This document shows, piece after piece, positions 42,380 through 53,409 of a DNA stretch of 64,000 nt. The notes under the pieces are model-generated. The model saw only the letters and a program-made list of their open reading frames with translations. It was not told the DNA's origin and searched no databases. The stretch's first letter is position 1, and every line of letters starts with the position of its first letter. Source of the stretch: Streptomyces sp. NRRL B-3428 (GTDB lineage: Bacteria; Actinomycetota; Actinomycetes; Streptomycetales; Streptomycetaceae); NCBI GenBank assembly GCA_000721375.1, contig JOGW01000021.1, positions 124,001 through 188,000 of the forward strand, read 5' to 3'. Position numbers and translations under genes: made by a program.

Positions 42380-43722
42380 GGGAGCTCCTGAGGGGCCGAA
42401 GTGATGGCGGGGGCGGGGGCGGGGGCAGGGATCGCGGGGCACGGTGGCCGGGTGTCGGCCTCGGCCTCGGTGGCGGCGGTTTTGGCGGTGGCGGTGGTGG
42501 CGAGAAGGCCCAGGACCAGAGCCTGTTCGGGGAAGAGCGGGTCGGCGAAGCAGAAGGCCAGCTGGCCGAGGACGAGCAGCCGAAGGGCGAGTCCGGCGCC
42601 CGGCTCCGCATCGCCCTGGCGGGTCCGTCCGGCCCGCAGCCAGGCGGTGGAGTACAGCGCGGCGAGTACGGCGAGGCCCAACAGGCCGAGACGAAGAAGC
42701 AGTTCGACGTAGTAGTTGTGCGGTGAAACGGCGAGCAGCTCACTGTTCATGACCCGCTCGTAGCCGGTACCGAAGGGCAGCCCGGTCAGCCAGTCGCCCA
42801 CGCTCACGAGTTTCACCAGGAGCAGCCGCCAGCCCTCGACGCGCCAGGTGAGGGTGGTGTCGTCCGAACTGGAGGCGGCGAGATTCCCGATCACCGAGCT
42901 GCCCACTCCCGTGGACAGGGCCACCATGACGGCGAGGGCGAGTGCGGCGCCCCAGCCGGCCAGCTGCCGTCGGACTCTCGGTGCGGCCCGCGTGGACAGG
43001 GCGAGGGCCCCGAGCATCAGGGCGGCGGCCGCCCATGCGGTGCGGTGCTGCAGCAGGACGATGACCGCGAGCAGCGGCAGGGCCAGCTGCCGTAGCCGGG
43101 ACGGCCCTGCCGCGCCGCAGAGCAGCAGCATCGCGGCCTGCGCGATGACCAGGCCTTCGGGGGCACCCAGCGGGCGGGCGTCGTCGAGCACGCCATCCAC
43201 GAGGACATGGCCGGAGTTCGAGCCGATGCCGAGGTCCGACCACCAGGCGACGGCGAGCAGGGAGAGCACCACCGCGGCTGCCGTCCACACGCGGGTGATG
43301 TAACGCAGCGCCTGCTCCTGGGGCAGGGTTGCGACGTACAGGGCACCGGACAGGACCTGGAGCAGGTGCCGTGCCTCGCCGCCGGCCGCATCCACTCCGA
43401 ATTGCGCGCAGCCGGCCGCCAGGGACAGACACGTCAGGCCGAACAGCAGGCACAGGGCGGTCAGCGCCGGGTGGCCCCGGCCGAACCCTCTGGACAGTCG
43501 GATCAGCGCAGCGGTCAGCAGGGCGAGAGCGACGCCATCCGCGTACATGAGCGGGACACCGAACTGGAACAGGCCGTACGACGGTTCGTACCGGCCCTCC
43601 CACAACGTGACGGCGGCGAACAGGCAGATCGCGATGACCGGTCGGCGGACCGCTCCGCGTACGAACAGCGCGAAGCCGAGCAGACCCGCGCAGCCGAGCA
43701 GCATCAGCTCAGGTGTGGGCAT
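42358..43722 (-). CDS. O-antigen polymerase/ligase-type membrane protein (Wzy/WaaL-like)
   Basis: A 454-residue polytopic protein with about ten segments. The periplasmic-loop signature of the Wzy_C family is present: [16 protein letters not shown], then a large extracytoplasmic loop containing WRVEGWRLL and [18 protein letters not shown], with the conserved HNxYxE-like motif. It should polymerise the repeat units. The 3' end overlaps the gmd start by 22 bp and encodes a disordered Pro/Ala-rich tail. Confidence 0.82.
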   Translation of the reverse strand: MPTPELMLLGCAGLLGFALFVRGAVRRPVIAICLFAAVTLWEGRYEPSYGLFQFGVPLMYADGVALALLTAALIRLSRGFGRGHPALTALCLLFGLTCLSLAAGCAQFGVDAAGGEARHLLQVLSGALYVATLPQEQALRYITRVWTAAAVVLSLLAVAWWSDLGIGSNSGHVLVDGVLDDARPLGAPEGLVIAQAAMLLLCGAAGPSRLRQLALPLLAVIVLLQHRTAWAAAALMLGALALSTRAAPRVRRQLAGWGAALALAVMVALSTGVGSSVIGNLAASSSDDTTLTWRVEGWRLLLVKLVSVGDWLTGLPFGTGYERVMNSELLAVSPHNYYVELLLRLGLLGLAVLAALYSTAWLRAGRTRQGDAEPGAGLALRLLVLGQLAFCFADPLFPEQALVLGLLATTATAKTAATEAEADTRPPCPAIPAPAPAPAITSAPQELPCRAAPH

Positions 43723-43726
43723 GCCG

Positions 43727-44566
43727 TCACCCCGCCCCGCGCGCGGCGAGCGCCCGGACGGCCACGCGCACGTAGGGCGACACCATGTGCACGGGAGTCC
43801 ACGGCCATCCGTGCCGCAGGCAGTAGACCCACCAAGCCCGCGGCGGCAGTTCCCGCACCGAAGTGACCCGGCGCAGCGCCTCGCGCACCCCGATGCCCGG
43901 CTCGCGCGAACCGCTGAGCGGGGGGTTGGCGCGGCAGCGGCCGACATGGCGGGGTGCGACGAGGGCGGGCACGCCCGCCTTGCGGGCGCGCAGTCCGTGG
44001 TCGTAGTCGCCCATGCCGTGCGGGAAGCGCTTGTCGATGTCGCCGACGAGGTCGCGGGCCGCGCGCGGGATGAGCACGACGTTTCCGTTGTACGTGGTGC
44101 AGGGCTCCAGGCGTCCGGTGGGCTCCACGAGTTCGAGAGCGCGGCCGCGCCGGCCCGAGTAGGTGGTGCGTTCCCCGTCGTGCACCGCGCCCACCACGAT
44201 GGCCTCCGGCTCCTGGCGGCTGATCGTCAGGAGGTGGCCGAGTGCGTCGTCGTCGAGCCGTACGTCGTCGTTGAGCCAGAGCTGGTGGGTGAAGGAGGAG
44301 CCGTCCGCGGACCGGCTGTTGCGGCTGGCGATCCGCATGCCCCGGCCCCAGAAGACGTCGTCGCCCACGCCCATCAGCCGGACGTCGGGGTGGTGACGGC
44401 GCACCGCTTCGGGTGTGCCGTCCGTGCTGCCGGCGTCGACCAGGTAGGTGTGCACGGTCGTGCCCGCCGGGAGTCCGCACTGGCGGTCCAGGGCGGCGAG
44501 TGCGGACAGGGTTGTCGCGCGGCGATTGTGACTGGTCATCAGAACGGCCACCAGCGGTTGCACCAC
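43727..44566 (-). CDS. GT2-family glycosyltransferase
   Basis: A 279-residue GT-A enzyme. VLMTSHNRRATTLSAL and LVDAGSTDGTPE form the nucleotide-sugar site, LNDDVRLDDDAL is the DXD metal site, and GNVVLIPRAARDLVGDID plus GDYDHGLRARKAG resembles rhamnosyl/galactofuranosyl-type GT2 enzymes. No membrane segment. It heads the minus-strand operon; AGGAG precedes tandem GTG starts (44566 or 44563). Confidence 0.87.
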   Translation of the reverse strand: MVQPLVAVLMTSHNRRATTLSALAALDRQCGLPAGTTVHTYLVDAGSTDGTPEAVRRHHPDVRLMGVGDDVFWGRGMRIASRNSRSADGSSFTHQLWLNDDVRLDDDALGHLLTISRQEPEAIVVGAVHDGERTTYSGRRGRALELVEPTGRLEPCTTYNGNVVLIPRAARDLVGDIDKRFPHGMGDYDHGLRARKAGVPALVAPRHVGRCRANPPLSGSREPGIGVREALRRVTSVRELPPRAWWVYCLRHGWPWTPVHMVSPYVRVAVRALAARGAG

Positions 44567-44625
44567 TTGAGCTCCTCAGGTAGGGCGCTACCGGGAGAAT
44601 GCCTCATACCTGACTAATCTCATGG

Positions 44626-44635
44626 TTTGGACATA
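44626..44635. promoter_or_regulatory. TTNGGACATA motif, copy 2
   Basis: TTTGGACATA lies between the divergent GT2 and GDP-fucose synthase genes, 60-69 bp and 28-37 bp from the two starts. Confidence 0.4.
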
Positions 44636-44662
44636 CCGGGACGATTCGATAGGACGCAGAGC

Positions 44663-45604
44663 GTGGAACTGCCCCGAAACGCCACCGTGCACATTGCTGG
44701 TCACCGCGGCCTCGTCGGCTCGGCACTCGTCCGGCACTTCACCGAGCAGGGCTTCACCGATCTGCTGCTGCGCTCGTCGGACGTGGTCGACCTGCGCGAG
44801 CGCGACGCGGTCCGCCGCCTGTACGCGGCCGAGCGGCCCCGGATCGTGGTGCTCGCCGCGGCCCGCGTCGGCGGTATCGCCGCCAACTCCGCACGCCCGG
44901 TGGACTTCCTCAGCGACAATCTGCGGATCCAGGTCAACGTCCTGGACGCGGCCCGCGAGTTCGGCGTCGAGCATCTGCTCTTCCTGGGGTCCAGCTGCAT
45001 CTACCCCAAGTTCGCCCCGCAGCCCATCCCGGAGTCCGCGCTGCTCAGCGGCCCGCTGGAGCCCACCAACGACGCGTACGCCATCGCCAAGATCGCCGGT
45101 CTGCTGCACGTCCAGGCACTGCGCAGGCAGTACGGGCTGCCGTACATCTCGGCGATGCCCACCAATCTCTACGGCCCGGGTGACTGCCTCGACCTGCGCA
45201 CCAGCCACGTACTGCCGGCGATGCTGCAGCGCACCCACGAGGCGCACGCCCGCAAGGCCGCGCGCATCACGCACTGGGGCTCCGGCACGCCGCGCCGTGA
45301 GTTCCTCTACGTGGACGATCTCGCCCGGGCCTGTCTGTTCCTGCTCGAGCACTACGACGGGGACGCACCGGTCAACGTCGGTACCGGCGAGGACATCGAA
45401 CTGCGTGAGCTCGCCGAACTGATCGCCGAGACCGTCGGCTACCGCGGCGCCGTCGAGTGGGACACCGGCCGGCCCGACGGCACCCCGCGCAAACTGCTCG
45501 ACGTCTCCGTGATCAACGCACTCGGCTGGAAGCCGGAGTTCGGCCTGCGCGACGGGGTGCGGCGGACCTACGAGTGGCTGAACGGCCGGCCCACCACCGG
45601 CTGA
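44663..45604 (+). CDS. fcl: GDP-L-fucose synthase
   Basis: A 313-residue SDR that epimerises and reduces GDP-4-keto-6-deoxymannose to GDP-L-fucose. AGHRGLVGSALVRH (NADP), AARVGGI, LGSSCIYPKFA, and YAIAKIAG (Tyr/Lys) are diagnostic; NLYGPGD and DVSVINALGW support it. GTG start with AGGA eight bases upstream; an upstream TTG is rejected. Together with gmd it shows that the polysaccharide probably contains fucose or a related 6-deoxyhexose. Confidence 0.95.
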   Translation: MELPRNATVHIAGHRGLVGSALVRHFTEQGFTDLLLRSSDVVDLRERDAVRRLYAAERPRIVVLAAARVGGIAANSARPVDFLSDNLRIQVNVLDAAREFGVEHLLFLGSSCIYPKFAPQPIPESALLSGPLEPTNDAYAIAKIAGLLHVQALRRQYGLPYISAMPTNLYGPGDCLDLRTSHVLPAMLQRTHEAHARKAARITHWGSGTPRREFLYVDDLARACLFLLEHYDGDAPVNVGTGEDIELRELAELIAETVGYRGAVEWDTGRPDGTPRKLLDVSVINALGWKPEFGLRDGVRRTYEWLNGRPTTG

Positions 45605-45670
45605 ACGACGTGCCCGGGCCCCAGCGGCCCGACCTGTCCTGCGCATCCCCCCACCTGCAAGGAGCACGCC

Positions 45671-47119
45671 GTGGACCTCCGCGGATTCCTGAAGATCGTC
45701 ACAAGACGCTGGCCCGTGGTGGTCACCGCCGTCGCCCTCGGCATCGCGGCCGGCTGGCTCGCCACCGCGGTCTCGACACCCGTCTACGAGGCCCGCACCC
45801 AGCTGTTCGTCTCCACCCGCGGCGGAGGTGACACCGCACAGCTCAACCAGGGGCAGAGCTTCTCGCAGGCCAGAGTCCAGTCGTACGCCGCGATCGTGGC
45901 CACCGACCAGGTCACCCAGGAGGTGATCGACGACCTCGGCCTCGACACCAGCCCTCAGGAGCTGGCCGGCCGGATCACCGCGACGGCGCCCCGTGACACC
46001 GTGCTGATCGACATCACGGTCACCGACACCCAGCCGGTACGCGCCGCGCGGACCGCGAACGCCGTCGCGAGCCGGTTCGCCGGCGCCGTCGAGCGCCTTG
46101 AGACCCCGCGGGAGAGCTCGGTGGCGCCGGTCAGTCTCGGTGTCACCGAACGGGCCACGGTCCCGACCGCCCCCGTATCACCCAACGGTCCGCTCAACCT
46201 GGCCGCGGGTCTGCTCGTCGGACTGCTCGGCGGCGCCGCGCTGATCACGCTCCTGGAGACCCTCGACACCACCGTCAAGACCTCGCGTGCCCTGGCCGAA
46301 CTCACCGCGCTGCCGGTGCTCGGCGAGATCCCGCTCGACCGCGGCGCCCCCGAGCACCCCCTCGCGCGTGCGGGAGCGGCACACACCCAACGGGCCGAGG
46401 CGTTTCGGCGGTTGCGCACCAATCTGCAGTTCGCCCAGGTCGACGAGCGCCCCCGGGTCCTTGTCGTGACCAGTCCGATGGCGGGCGAGGGCAAGACGGG
46501 CACCGCGTCGAACCTGGCCGTCTCACTCGCCGAAGCGGGAGTGAGCACCTGTCTCGTGGACGCCGACCTGCGACGTCCGTGCGTGGCGCGCACCTTCGGG
46601 CTCGTCCAGGACGCGGGTCTGACCACCGTGCTCATCGGCCGCGCCGGGATCGACGACGTCACGCAGCGCGGTCCTGGCGGGCTCGCGGTCCTCACCAGCG
46701 GAGCCGTACCCCCCAACCCCACCGAACTGCTCGCCTCCGACCGGATGGGCGAGGTGCTGCGCGAACTCGCCGACCGCTACGAGGCGGTGATCGTCGACAC
46801 CGCCCCACTGCTCCCCGTCGCCGACACCGTGGGTCTCGCCCCGCTCGCCCAGGGCGTGCTGCTCGTCGTTCGCGCCCAGAAGACCGGCCGCGAGCAGATC
46901 GCCACCGCCACCCAGGCGCTGCGCACCGTCGGTGTGCGCACGCTCGGCGTGGTGTTCTCGATGGTGCCGGTGCGCAGGGCCGAGTCGTACGGCAGCTACG
47001 GCACGTACGGCGAACAGCAGACCGACACCAAGCGGGCGCGCCACCGTATGCCCACGCCGCGCTCCATCAGGGCGCCGCGCGACGGGGTGGCGATGTCCTA
47101 CCTCGCGGGCGACAAGTGA
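45671..47119 (+). CDS. Wzz/BY-kinase fusion (polysaccharide co-polymerase and tyrosine kinase)
   Basis: A 482-residue membrane protein. Wzz domain with two membrane segments (~13-33 and ~175-195) and a short external loop; cytosolic BY-kinase domain with Walker A SPMAGEGKT, Walker A' CLVDADLRRP and Walker B AVIVDTAP. The C-terminal tail has three closely spaced tyrosines (SYGSYGTYG), the autophosphorylation cluster. It should control chain length with the phosphatase encoded at 48403. AAGGAG precedes the GTG. Confidence 0.93.
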   Translation: MDLRGFLKIVTRRWPVVVTAVALGIAAGWLATAVSTPVYEARTQLFVSTRGGGDTAQLNQGQSFSQARVQSYAAIVATDQVTQEVIDDLGLDTSPQELAGRITATAPRDTVLIDITVTDTQPVRAARTANAVASRFAGAVERLETPRESSVAPVSLGVTERATVPTAPVSPNGPLNLAAGLLVGLLGGAALITLLETLDTTVKTSRALAELTALPVLGEIPLDRGAPEHPLARAGAAHTQRAEAFRRLRTNLQFAQVDERPRVLVVTSPMAGEGKTGTASNLAVSLAEAGVSTCLVDADLRRPCVARTFGLVQDAGLTTVLIGRAGIDDVTQRGPGGLAVLTSGAVPPNPTELLASDRMGEVLRELADRYEAVIVDTAPLLPVADTVGLAPLAQGVLLVVRAQKTGREQIATATQALRTVGVRTLGVVFSMVPVRRAESYGSYGTYGEQQTDTKRARHRMPTPRSIRAPRDGVAMSYLAGDK

Positions 47120-47146
47120 GCTGTTCCTGAGGGGAATCCGGTCGGT

Positions 47147-48310
47147 TCACAGGACCGCCGACCCCGAGTGGGCGATCAGGTAGCAGCCCGACAGGGCGGA
47201 GGCCACGGCGGCCGCGGTCATGACCGCGGCCGCCGTCCTTTCGCGCAGCCGCAGCGCCAGGAGCACCGGCGGGAGCAGCAGCCCGAACGCCGGCAGCAGG
47301 AAGCGCGGCCGCGAGTGGAAGTAGCCGTCGCCGCCGAGCACGATGAGCACCATCACGGCGCTGAACACGAGCAGAGGCAGCGGCTGGCGGCCGCGCACCC
47401 CCAAGACCACGAGCAGCACGAGCAGCGCCCCGGCGGCGAGCAGGCCGAGGCCCGCGATCCAGTTGCCGGCGCCGAGTTGGGCGAGGACGAGGGCCAGCGA
47501 GCCCGCACCGAAGTCGTACTCCGAACCCCAGGCGCGCTGCACGTCGAAGTAACCGAGCGGTCCCTGACCGGAGTCGAAGCCCGCCCACAGGACGTATCCG
47601 GCCCAGCCCGCGGGCGCGCTCAGGAGGGCGTACACCGGCCGCCAGGACACTCCGCGTCCCGCGACCAGCTCCTTGTGGGCGGCGACGGCGGCCGCGACGC
47701 AGACCGCGGCCACCACCGCGATCCCGGTGGGCCGGGTGAGCCCCGCCGCGATCGCGAGCGCGGCGGCCGGCGTCCAGCGCGCGACGAGCACGGCGTAGAG
47801 GGACCAGGCCGCGCACGCCGTGAACAGCGACTCGGTGTACGCCATCGACTCCACGACAGCGTGCGGGAGCACGCTCCACGCCACCGCCAGGGCGACCCCG
47901 GCCCGCGGCCCGTACAGCAGCGCGCCGATCCGGAACAGGGCGACCGCGGTGAGCAGGCCCGCGCCCCACGAGACCAGCAGCGCGCTCACCGGCAGCCCGG
48001 TGGGCAGCACGGCGGCGGCCGCCTTCACGAGCAGGGGGTAGAGCGGGAAGAATGCCCGCGGGTCGTAGTCGCTCTGCGGGTAGACCCCGGGGTCGGCCCC
48101 GTACCCGTGCTCGGCGAGGGCCAGGTACCACTGGGCGTCACCGGTCCCCGTGAGGGCGCCCAGAGGTGTTCTGAGGCCGGTGGCCAGCGCCCATCCGGCC
48201 ACCGTCGCCACCCCCAGGAGCTTGATGCACAGATGGGCGAGGACGGCGGTCCTCAGGCCCGGGCCCGCTCCCGTGCGAAGGGTGCCGACGGAGGTTGCCG
48301 TTGCGGTCAT
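47147..48310 (-). CDS. PIG-V-like membrane mannosyltransferase
   Basis: A 387-residue polytopic protein. DAQWYLALAEHGYG and FFPLYPLLVKAA are the conserved loop-1 motifs of bacterial PIG-V-like (GT-C) transferases; ESMAYTESLFTACAAW and LTRPTGIAV follow. About ten segments. GT-C enzymes use polyprenyl-phosphate sugars outside the membrane, so it may decorate the glycan. A paralog lies at 63103. GGGAG supports this start. Confidence 0.82.
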   Translation of the reverse strand: MTATATSVGTLRTGAGPGLRTAVLAHLCIKLLGVATVAGWALATGLRTPLGALTGTGDAQWYLALAEHGYGADPGVYPQSDYDPRAFFPLYPLLVKAAAAVLPTGLPVSALLVSWGAGLLTAVALFRIGALLYGPRAGVALAVAWSVLPHAVVESMAYTESLFTACAAWSLYAVLVARWTPAAALAIAAGLTRPTGIAVVAAVCVAAAVAAHKELVAGRGVSWRPVYALLSAPAGWAGYVLWAGFDSGQGPLGYFDVQRAWGSEYDFGAGSLALVLAQLGAGNWIAGLGLLAAGALLVLLVVLGVRGRQPLPLLVFSAVMVLIVLGGDGYFHSRPRFLLPAFGLLLPPVLLALRLRERTAAAVMTAAAVASALSGCYLIAHSGSAVL

Positions 48311-48402
48311 GCGCGTCTGCTCCCGGGTGTCTTCGATATGGCTGCCTACGCTGAACCCATAGCAGAACAAACCTGGCGAAATCACGTAATTGGGGTGCCT
48401 TC

Positions 48403-48942
48403 ATGGTGACCGTGTTGTTCCTCTGCACCGGCAACGTCCACCGCTCGGTCCTCGCCGAACGCCTGCTCGCCAAGTACGCGGACGGTGCGCTGCGGGTCGC
48501 CAGCGCGGGCACCGAGGCCGCACCCGGTGCGGCGATGGACCCGGCCACGCGCTCGGTGCTGCAGGAACTGGGCGGCTCGGGAGCCGAGTTCGCCTCCCGG
48601 CGGCTCACCGAGCAGCTGGTCGAGACGGCGGACCTGGTCCTCGGCATGGAGCCCGCGCACCGCGAGGCCGCCGTGCGCCTGGCCCCGCTGGCGCTGCACC
48701 GCTGCTTCACCCTCAGGGAGTTCGTCCGGCTCGCGGACGGTCCGGCCGCCGCCCCGCGCGAGACGGTCGCGCGGGCCGCGGCGCTGCGCGGCACGGTCGG
48801 CGCGGCCACCGGGCGTGCCGACACGATCGCCGACCCCTGGGGACAGGGCTACGACGTGCTGCGCTCCTGCGCCGCCGAGATCGACGGACAGGTCAGGTCA
48901 GTACGCGACGCGCTGTGCGGGCACCTCGCACCGCGCCCCTGA
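48403..48942 (+). CDS. Low-molecular-weight protein tyrosine phosphatase (Wzb-like)
   Basis: A 179-residue LMW-PTPase. The P-loop LCTGNVHRS gives Cys8-X5-Arg14, and ADPWG near residues 144-148 is the general-acid DP loop. It lacks membrane segments. By analogy with Wzb it should dephosphorylate the tyrosine tail of the BY-kinase encoded 1.3 kb upstream. Its last 50 bp overlap the 3' end of the convergent deacetylase gene. Confidence 0.9.
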   Translation: MVTVLFLCTGNVHRSVLAERLLAKYADGALRVASAGTEAAPGAAMDPATRSVLQELGGSGAEFASRRLTEQLVETADLVLGMEPAHREAAVRLAPLALHRCFTLREFVRLADGPAAAPRETVARAAALRGTVGAATGRADTIADPWGQGYDVLRSCAAEIDGQVRSVRDALCGHLAPRP

Positions 48943-49819
48943 CCACGGCGCGCCCGCCGCGGTACATCGCCGGCTGCAGCCCCGAGAGTGCCGTGTGCAG
49001 ACGCTCGTTCGTGGTCCGTGTGGACACGACCAGACGGGTGGCCCGCAGGGGGTGCTGCAGTCCGGGGGCGGCGAGTTCGTTGCCGCACAGGAAGGCGCTC
49101 CGGTAGCCGCACTCCGCGAGCAGCCGCTCGGCGCGCGGGTCGAAGTCGCCGTTGGGGTACGCGAACGAGGTCGGCGGGTGGCCGAGTTGGCGGGTGAGCA
49201 GCCGGTGCGCCTCGACGATCTCGGTGCGTACGGCGGCTTCCTCGCAGCGGTTCAGGCACGGGTGCGACAGGGTGTGGCTGCCGATCTCGACGCCGCCGGC
49301 CGCCAGTTCCCGCAGATCGGCCACGTCCAGCTGGCGGCGCGGCGCCTGCCGGGGCCGGGCTGCCAGGCGCCGGCGGCGCTCCGCGTCGGGCAGCTGCTTG
49401 ATCTCGTACGCGGACGCCTCGTCGAGCCCCTCCCACCAGAACGGCTCGTCCGTGCCGATCAGCGAGGGGATGACGTACGCGGCCGCGGGCACCCGGTACT
49501 TCCTCAGCAGGGGCAGGCCCTCGGTGAGCAGCGAGCGGTCGCCGTCGTCGAAGGTCAGCAGCACGCTGTGCGGCGGCAGTTCGGCGCCCTCGTGCACCGC
49601 GGCCTCGAACTCGGCGAGCGTGACGGGGTGCGCGATCCGGGTGAGCAGCCGCAGTTGGCCCTCGAAGGCCTCGGGGTCCTCGATGCCGTGGAAGCAGAGC
49701 ACCGCGGGGCGATGGGCGTTGCGGCGCCGGTACCAGTGCTGTGCCGGGGTGCGGCGCAGCATCCGGTCGAGCGCATGGCACTGCTCGTAGCGCTGGTACC
49801 AGGCGACCAGCCGGCTCAC
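48893..49819 (-). CDS. Polysaccharide deacetylase (NodB/CE4 family)
   Basis: A 308-residue CE4 deacetylase. TFDDGD (motif 1 with the catalytic Asp and metal Asp), GSHTLSHP (metal His residues) and SFAYPNGDF (motif 3) are intact. CFHGIED opens the domain. No clear signal peptide, so it may be cytosolic or act on a lipid-linked precursor. It likely removes N-acetyl groups from the glycan or peptidoglycan. Its ATG overlaps the stop of the methyltransferase upstream. Confidence 0.87.
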   Translation of the reverse strand: MSRLVAWYQRYEQCHALDRMLRRTPAQHWYRRRNAHRPAVLCFHGIEDPEAFEGQLRLLTRIAHPVTLAEFEAAVHEGAELPPHSVLLTFDDGDRSLLTEGLPLLRKYRVPAAAYVIPSLIGTDEPFWWEGLDEASAYEIKQLPDAERRRRLAARPRQAPRRQLDVADLRELAAGGVEIGSHTLSHPCLNRCEEAAVRTEIVEAHRLLTRQLGHPPTSFAYPNGDFDPRAERLLAECGYRSAFLCGNELAAPGLQHPLRATRLVVSTRTTNERLHTALSGLQPAMYRGGRAVVRGAVRGARTARRVLT

Positions 49820-50670
49820 CGGGCGGTTCCGCCGGCCGCCCTCGCGCCCGCGCCGAACGACGCCCCGTAGCCCTCGCCCGGATGCCAGTGTCCCGCCGGG
49901 TCCTCGCGGAAGTGCAGGAAGGTGCGGCCGGAGCGCTCCGACCAGTCGGCGAGCGAGGTCAGCCAGTGGCTCGTGGTCGACAGGACGATGCCGTCGGCGC
50001 CCAGACCCGGCGCGGCCGCGTCGAGTTCGGCGCTCTCGTGGGCCGCGCCGACGTAGGTGTCGAGCAGCAGCAGGTCGATCTGCCGCTGCTCGGCGAGCGC
50101 CGTGACGGAGTCGCCGACGACGCGGTCGATGACCTGGGCGTAGGGGCCCTGGCGGGTGAGTTCGCCGTACTGGGGGTCGATGTCGACGGTGGTCAGCCGG
50201 CCGTGCCCGTTGCGCAGCAGCGCCGCGGCGGCCAGACAGCTGGTGATGCCCCGGTGGACGCCCGCCTCCACCACGTGCGACGGCTTGAGCGCGCGCACCG
50301 CGGCGTAGGCGGCGGCGCGGCGGGCGTAGCGCACCAGGTGGTCGCAGGTGCGGCGGCGGGGGCTGACGGCGAGGGTGCGGCGCACGTGCTCGCGCAGCAC
50401 ACCGTCGCGCTCCACCTCGTCGAGATAGCCGCGGATCTCGGCCACCGGACTGCCGGTCACGGTCGCGGTGAACCAGGCGAGGTGTTCACGGTTGACCGGC
50501 TTCAGGTCGTACGTGAAGCAGGCGTTCTCGCGCGAGCGAAGCAGCCAGCTGCCGGACCGCTTGAGGACGTCCGCGTTGTAGCGGGCGACAGTGGCGAGGC
50601 GGACGGGGAAGTTCGCGACGGGGGCCAGCGGGCTCGCGGCGATACGGCGGCTCAGGGTGGTGGGTTGCAC
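49816..50670 (-). CDS. SAM-dependent methyltransferase-like protein
   Basis: A 284-residue protein with an N-terminal helical part and a Rossmann domain: VVEAGVHRGITSCLAAAALL (motif I), LTTVDIDPQYGEL (strand 2), LLLLDTYVGAAHE (motif II). The HRG version of motif I and the late DTYVGAAHE are like CmcI/class I methyltransferases of uncertain reaction. GTG start. It forms a two-gene unit with the deacetylase and lies at the edge of the polysaccharide locus, opposite dnaK. Confidence 0.75.
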   Translation of the reverse strand: MQPTTLSRRIAASPLAPVANFPVRLATVARYNADVLKRSGSWLLRSRENACFTYDLKPVNREHLAWFTATVTGSPVAEIRGYLDEVERDGVLREHVRRTLAVSPRRRTCDHLVRYARRAAAYAAVRALKPSHVVEAGVHRGITSCLAAAALLRNGHGRLTTVDIDPQYGELTRQGPYAQVIDRVVGDSVTALAEQRQIDLLLLDTYVGAAHESAELDAAAPGLGADGIVLSTTSHWLTSLADWSERSGRTFLHFREDPAGHWHPGEGYGASFGAGARAAGGTAR

Positions 50671-50699
50671 CGGCCCAGGCTAGGAGTCCGTGCGGACAA

Positions 50700-50709
50700 T
50701 TCGGACATA
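50700..50709. promoter_or_regulatory. TTNGGACATA motif, copy 3
   Basis: TTCGGACATA lies 30-39 bp before the methyltransferase start and about 145 bp before dnaK, in the divergent region at the locus boundary. Confidence 0.4.
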
Positions 50710-50763
50710 GGCGGTGCCCCGTCGCGTCCGTGTCGCCGTATTGCACCTAAGGCCTGGATAAAA

Positions 50764-50784
50764 GTTGAGTCTGCTCCACTCAGG
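50764..50784. promoter_or_regulatory. HAIR element 1 (HspR operator) of dnaK
   Basis: GTTGAGT-N7-ACTCAGG, a near match to the HspR-associated inverted repeat consensus CTTGAGT-N7-ACTCAAG, 71-91 bp before the dnaK start. Confidence 0.7.
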
Positions 50785-50815
50785 TCTGTTGCGTTGGGCC
50801 GTATGCCATGTCATC

Positions 50816-50836
50816 CTTGAGCCAGTTCCACTCAAG
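50816..50836. promoter_or_regulatory. HAIR element 2 (HspR operator) of dnaK
   Basis: CTTGAGC-N7-ACTCAAG, 13 of 14 consensus bases, 19-39 bp before the dnaK start. HspR with DnaK as co-repressor is known to bind such sites and shut off the operon. Confidence 0.85.
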
Positions 50837-50854
50837 TCGTATGGAGGATTCGAA

Positions 50855-52713
<1,859 letters not shown>

Positions 52714-52717
<4 letters not shown>

Positions 52718-53367
52718 CGGAGGAGACTCCCGGGTTCGACGAGAACGAGCCCACTGACGTCTCCCCCGGCGACACCCCTGAGGCCGCCGAGTCGAAGGCC
52801 GCTTCCTCCGCCGACAAGGCGGAGGGGGCGGCCCCGGCCGGGGACGCGACAGTGGCTCTGACCGCTCAGCTGGACCAGGTCCGTACCGCGCTCGGTGAGC
52901 GCACCGCGGACCTCCAGCGGCTGCAGGCCGAGTACCAGAACTACCGCCGCCGTGTGGAGCGGGACCGCATCCAGGTCAAGGAGATCGCGATCGCGAGCCT
53001 CCTGACCGAGCTGCTCCCGACCCTCGACGACATCGGCCGCGCCCGTGAGCACGGCGAGCTGGTGGGCGGGTTCAAGTCGGTGGCCGAGTCCCTCGAGACG
53101 GTCGCCGCGAAGATGGGCCTGCAGCAGTTCGGCAAGGAGGGCGAGCCCTTCGACCCGATGGTCCACGAGGCCCTGATGCACAGCTACGCGCCGGACGTCA
53201 CCGAGACGACCTGCGTCGCGGTGCTGCAGCCCGGGTATCGCATCGGCGAGCGCACCATCCGCCCCGCGCGGGTGGCCGTGGCCGAGCCGCAGCCGGGTGC
53301 GCAGACGGTCAAGGAAGCCGACGAGGCTTCCGAGGAGAAGGAGAGCGGTGGCCCGGACGAGGGCTGA
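52714..53367 (+). CDS. grpE: Nucleotide exchange factor GrpE
   Basis: A 217-residue protein with a GTG start overlapping the dnaK stop. Disordered acidic N-terminus (~50 residues), long coiled coil ([20 protein letters not shown] onward), and the C-terminal beta domain with [10 protein letters not shown] and [13 protein letters not shown]. It releases ADP from DnaK. Confidence 0.95.
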
Positions 53368-53409
53368 CGCATACGACTCCATCGGCACACGTGAGGAGGG
53401 ACGCCGGGG

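Noticed and set aside
44627..44662. TTG start giving a 12-residue longer GDP-fucose synthase
   Set aside because: No ribosome site, and the extension would cover the TTNGGACATA motif; GTG at 44663 has AGGA upstream.
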